Part shown: positions 59,558 to 64,000 of the stretch, piece after piece | Layout of the letters: each line of letters starts with the position of its first letter | How positions within the stretch are numbered: position 1 is the stretch's first letter | Origin: Brienomyrus brachyistius | Taxonomy: Eukaryota > Chordata > Actinopteri > Osteoglossiformes > Mormyridae | DNA: 64,000 bases | NCBI RefSeq assembly: GCF_023856365.1 | Contig: NC_064543.1 | Coordinates: 5,182,952 to 5,246,951 of the forward strand | Direction: 5' to 3' | Notes under the pieces: model-generated | Databases searched by the model: none | The model's input: only the letters and a program-made list of their open reading frames with translations | Told to the model about the DNA's origin: nothing | Made by a program: the position numbers and the translations under genes

Positions 59558-62464
59558 AATATTGCAAATCACCACATGAGCACGAGTGGGTGTTCTGCAC
59601 ATTGTGAAGAGTAAGATATGCCCTTCGCACGGTACAACAACGGGCCCTGCGCTCAATGAAGATAAACTGTGTGTAGCGTAAGCTGATTCTTTGTGTGGTA
59701 CATGGACTGCACATCGCTTGACATATATATGTCCTTTCACAGAACTGTATATGCTAACTGTGCGTAAAGTATAAAGACGTTGTACATCATTAATAACCTG
59801 ACTGGGAAAAAGCTACCCCTATCTTCATACACCCCCCCTCTGGTTTTCTGGCCAAGTGGAGCCGACACTCTGATAGTCCTGGAGAGGAAAGAGGTGCAGG
59901 TGTCAGAATGTGCGATGGGGTCAGAGGTTTGGGGTGGGTGGGCGGGAGCTGGTGTTCTGAGGCTCTCCACCAGGGGGACCCCATGTGTCCAGAGTGAGGC
60001 GATTCGGTTCTGATCTGCTTTCTTGCCCTTTTTCTTCCCTGTATAATTTTGTCATTAGACGTTTTGACGGTAGGAACTTTCGAGAGGTACGCTTTGCATG
60101 GTGAGGTGTGTGTTGTGCCTTGAACAGTCGGTGCCTTCACATTCATTGTCAAATCTGTTGCATCATAAATTTATTTCTAATTGGCCATTCTTATTATTCA
60201 TTTAATCAAACCTTAATTTTAAATGCTGTACCGTAATACTTCTGTCCTGAACTTTGCAGTGTTGGGTCTCTAAGCCAGCGTTATTGTGTAGGCCAGTGGG
60301 GAAAATAGCTTGCAATGCTGCAAGTCACCAGTTGGGGGAGCCAGACTGCATAACGAATTAGAATGTAAATATAGAAGCTTTCCCGTTTAATGGGAAACTC
60401 TTAACTGTATTTAAGTTCATTAATACAATTAATGATTGCTTTTTCTTTTTAATTGTGATTTTAATTTATGTTTTAAAATAAGACATCACTTTTAAGGTGA
60501 CATTCATTTTATCGGTCAAATTTACCGATATTATTTGAGTTTTAAAGGGCTAGCTTTTATACTCCTGCAGGGCAGGTCAACATGGAACCCTAAGTCTAAT
60601 CCTCTAACCGTCCAAGGTGCATCATAGTGGGGCGGGCGGCTCAAACAAGGTACTTTTTAATGTATATTTTATTTGTCGGGTTACTCCGATTTTCGCCTCA
60701 GCCTTGTGTTTTATTTCCCCAGACCTACGTTAAGTCTGTCCCCTCGGAAAGGCTGTGGTACAGTCCCCACGCTGTCTCACTGCTCCATATTCCCCTCTGT
60801 TCCCTTCCTTCCCTGTCGGATGGTACCTACCACAAAGCCTGTCTCTTGTCAGTGTGGCAAAGCTTTTTAAATTCTCACCGCCGGAATGTCCAGGGGCCTC
60901 TGTAAATCGCAGCATTCATATAAAAATGTAAAGGAAAGGGTTGGGCGGTTGTTGTAAAGTAAAGCCTTGCATGTGCACTGGGGTCTCCTGAGTTCAATTA
61001 ACCCTTTATTATACTAACCACATTTCCTGCACCTGAGGAGGAATAAACCAGAGGGAATTTTATACAATCAGCTTTGTCCTTCCCCTTTTCTCTTTAGTTC
61101 TTGACACTTTAACAGTGTTTCATATCTATATCTAAAAGCGTGTTGGTTTGCCCGTATGCTGTTGAATAAACGCACTAGAAAACAGCCCAGCATCTTCTCG
61201 TGTTAAAGGTGCAGTTTTACTGGCTGCATTGTGTTTGGGCGTGGGGGGTGGGTGGGGGGTGGGGCGGGGGGGCGGGGGGTGGCCAAGAAAACATGTAAAT
61301 ATCATTTGTGTAAAAAATAAAATGTAAAAGTGTTTGGTTTTTTGTGGCTCTTTGTAAGCTTTTTGTAAGCTTTTATTTATCTCTCTTGCCCGGTCTGAAG
61401 GTATAAGATGTAAATTCACTGTCCCCCCCCCCCCCCCCCCCATAATAAATAACTGTTATTTTACGGTTTCCTTGTGCGATGCCTTTTTTCTTCCACCCCT
61501 CAGATGCCAAACAGCTCACATGGTGTCGCAGTTAGAATGTTCTAGAAGTGAAACAGGCAGCTGGTTAACAGCTGAATTTGGTTTTTAATGAAAGATTAAC
61601 CGATTAGCTATGTACAAACTGTCTGTCCTTGTCTGTGTTTCCTCCAGCTAATTAGCTACCTGAATTGTCTCATGCTGTGAGAGTGTGAGCCCCTACCTCA
61701 TGACCTGTGTCTCCTGGGTTGGACTCTAGGCTCCCCCACGTGCCCGGAACTGGATGCGTAGATGGAAGGAAGCCGCCAGATTTCGCCCATTGACTGACAC
61801 CTAGCTTATTGTGTCCAGTGGTATTTATCTGTCCAAAGGGTCTGTGTTCCAGTTCATCACACAGAAGAAACCTCTCTTCTCACCATAGCTTAAGAGCTTC
61901 TGTAAAAATCTGGTCTCTGCAGCATGGCTCTGCTGTCATTGTAAAAATAAATCGGTTCTGTGGAAACTTCACGCAGAAAAGCGATATGAATAAAATGCCT
62001 GATCTTCCCTGACCGGAAATTATTTTATTATTTTTTTCTCCTTGCTCCTGGGTCTGTTCAGGCACCTTCTTGTCATGGTAAGTGGCATATTATTATAAAA
62101 GGCTACGTTTCTCTCGAGTCCGGCACTCATCAGCCGTCTCTCCCAGCAGCTGGAGACCAGAATCGATTTGATCTGTGGGATTCGTGGAAAGTTCTGGGGA
62201 TGAGGTAAATCCGTTCTTTGTGTCGGTGTTTGTTTTCCTGTTCTTGTCATCGCTGAGGGGGTGGCGCCCTTCTGTGTGCATGCTACTGGGCTGCCGCAGG
62301 AGAGATGGCAAGTGGGTGTCCTTTTTACTTTCATTTTCAAGCTTAATTCTTCTCAGTCTCTGAGGTAAGGTGAGGTACCGTCAGGAAGGTTTTACACCTT
62401 CCTTATATTTCGGTGGGTTTTCTGGGGGTGGGAGTGGGGATGAGTATACAAGGGCAATAGCCTC

Positions 62465-62649
62465 ATGGAAGTTTCAATCACAAAAGTGCGTTCTGAGGGC
62501 AGAATGAAAGATGGTTGTCTCTCTAGAGGAGGTCGGTCAAAGATGTCTGATTGGTTGGTAACACTTCTACAATGTGATTGGTTCAGAGAGATAACCAATC
62601 ACTTTACGTTCTGCCCTCAGAACTTTTTTTGAGTAAGTTTAACTTCCAT
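62465..62649. mobile_element. Inverted-repeat MITE, ~185 bp
   Basis: The arm gttctgagggcagaatgaaag is opposite ctttacgttctgccctcagaac, with outer atggaagttt opposite aacttccat. No coding sequence. Flank duplication is unclear. Confidence 0.7.
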
Positions 62650-62895
62650 TGCCTGGTGATGGCGCCATTTTACCTTTGATTTCCCTCCCAACCCCCCGGC
62701 TTGTGTCTTTGTCGTCATGCTTCATCACAATAGCGCAGCCATGTCTGCCAGGCAGAGTTGGGCTACTGCTTGAAAACCACTCGCATTTAATTAGGCAGCC
62801 ATTTAAATCGATGTTTCTCAGTGCTTAATGTGTTCAGCTTGTTTCTGTCCATATATCCATATTTCCATAAAGTATTTGAGGGAAAGCAATTGTTT

Positions 62896-63115
62896 CATCC
62901 ATCCATCCATTTTCCAAACCGCTTATCCTACTGGGTCGCGGGGGGTCCGGAGCCTATCCCGGAATCAATGGGCACGAGGCAGGGAACAACCCAGGATGGG
63001 GGGGCCAGCCCATCGCAGGGCACACTCACACACCATTCACTCACACATGGACACCTACAGGCAATTTAGCAACTCCGATTAGCCTCAGCATGTTTTTGGA
63101 CTGTGGGGTGAAACC
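62896..63115 (-). mobile_element. 5'-truncated retroposon with 10-bp target duplication
   Basis: A family member of 56428-56740, flanked by perfect gcaattgttt at 62886-62895 and 63116-63125. The GGATG-type tail (minus sense) abuts the left duplication and the truncated 5' end the right, as expected for target-primed insertion. Confidence 0.85.
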
Positions 63116-64000
63116 GCAATTGTTTTATTGAAATGGAATTATAGATCTTGTTGCATTTCTTTTTAGGAAAAAAAATCTTTGTATAAACTATGAGTAAACA
63201 TGGACTTGCTATAAAAGCCCCCCACCCCACACACACACACTTCCAAAGAGCCCCAGAAATAGAGGCGGCCCCCTGACAATAGTGTGTTTGTGAAGCCGTA
63301 TTCGCTGAAGCCCCTTAAATCCTCTTCCCTAGTTCCAAGCCCAAAGACCTTCTTTTCAGATGCTAATGCCTTCAAGATCTCAGTCGACGTGCCGATTCAG
63401 AGTATCACCCCGGGCACACTTCCTGTCTGGGAGAAGCAGTGGCTTTTAAGCACCCCCCCTCCACATATCTCAATCCAGGGCTGATTTGCAGCTAGTGGGA
63501 ATGAGAACTTTAGGAAGGACCACCAATGAACGTCATCTCTGGTCTACGGTCAACTGGTCAATGTTATTTCACTACCTGTACCCATAAGCTTAAACATGCT
63601 CCATCCAGAAGTCTGTCAAAGTCTCACACTCACAGTCAATTCTGTTCTAGAATCTTCTGTTGCCAGTTGTGAATGCTATCTGTGTACCCCTCAGCCCCCA
63701 GCAAGAAATTGGCCATCCAGCTGCACCTGCTTGTGACATTGACAGACCCCCCATTTGTTTCCATCCTGAATGATAATGATCCCTTTGCTTAAATCGCGAT
63801 ACTGTGTCTGCATTGAGACCAGTAAAAGTGCTCTGAAAATCTGTTGCAGCAGTGCATTCTGGGAGTTTGAAATGCCCAGAACAGAATAGGTAAGGCACTT
63901 TCTAAGAAGCATTCAGAATTCCACAGTATACCCTGTGATTTCTGGGTATCCCATGAAAGGCGTCTCCTGCTCATGTTTCCAGTCCAGTTTTTCCCAATTT

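Larger units (their letters stand above)
59273..59575 (+). other. akap13: akap13 3' UTR (shortest form)
   Basis: It runs from the stop codon to about 20 bases past AATAAA (59552-59557), followed by a GT-rich gtgggtgttctg element typical of cleavage sites. It contains the (GT)n tract. Longer forms using AATAAA further on (for example near 61316) cannot be excluded. Confidence 0.55.
59576..64000. other. 3' flank of akap13, no gene recognised
   Basis: It contains a G-rich block (61232-61280), poly-C (61423-61441), an inverted-repeat MITE (62465-62649) and a retroposon with a 10-bp duplication (62896-63115). KLHL25, the mammalian 3' neighbour, would appear as a long uninterrupted kelch-protein reading frame; none is present. 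Confidence 0.6.

Noticed and set aside
59156..59740. 194-codon minus-strand frame with poly-(HT)
   Set aside because: It is an artefact of the (GT)n microsatellite read backwards.
59576..64000. A KLHL25 or other neighbour gene at the 3' end
   Set aside because: No long kelch/BTB frame or other recognisable exon appears on either strand.

Overview
The window is vertebrate nuclear DNA, almost certainly from a ray-finned fish. It has intron-rich gene structure with GT-AG splice sites, (GT)n, (CT)n and (A/T)n microsatellites, teleost-style interspersed repeats ending in GGATG-type tails, hAT-like miniature elements, and an unusual number of long poly-G/poly-C runs. No bacterial-style operon, CRISPR array, rRNA or tRNA was found.

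One protein-coding gene dominates the window: the + strand orthologue of AKAP13 (AKAP-Lbc/Brx), a scaffold and RhoA guanine-nucleotide exchange factor. I could build a nearly complete model of 37 coding exons from the ATG at 14611 to the TGA at 59272. All splice phases chain. The predicted protein is about 2,500 residues; the human protein is about 2,800. In order it carries the AKAP13 N-terminus beginning [11 protein letters not shown], an ankyrin-like segment (24082-24265), one giant acidic low-complexity exon (25344-27801) with a candidate PKA-RII anchoring helix near its end, a serine-rich region with a PKA/14-3-3-type RRHSW site, an atypical C1 zinc finger (48525-50278), a DH domain followed by a PH domain (51524-54432), and a C-terminal coiled coil and basic tail (57702-59272). 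The assignment to AKAP13 rather than its paralogue ARHGEF28 rests on the N-terminal peptide, the giant exon and the C-terminal region.

Layout: 1-14599 is non-coding (upstream flank or 5' UTR intron) with several mobile elements and a 31-bp minisatellite. 14600-28433 holds N-terminal exons 1-7. 28434-37460 is a large intron holding a candidate internal promoter and alternative first exon (ATG 32487). 37461-46689 holds exons 8-16, a second CpG-rich candidate alternative first exon (ATG 42159) and a 30/31-bp VNTR. 48525-59272 holds the C1, DH, PH and coiled-coil exons. 59273 to about 59575 is a short 3' UTR with a (GT)n tract and a poly(A) signal. The rest, to 64000, is repeat-bearing flank with no gene recognised.

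The main oddities are five apparent small indels that break conserved reading frames in exons 10 (two), 32, 35 and 36. All lie in G/C homopolymers or GC-rich sequence, so consensus errors are the simplest explanation. Other oddities are a lost zinc-ligand histidine in the C1 domain, a GC-AG intron inside the DH domain, two phase-compatible alternative first exons, and a set of palindromic mobile elements, several inside akap13 introns. Nothing in the window looks like a wholly new biological system.
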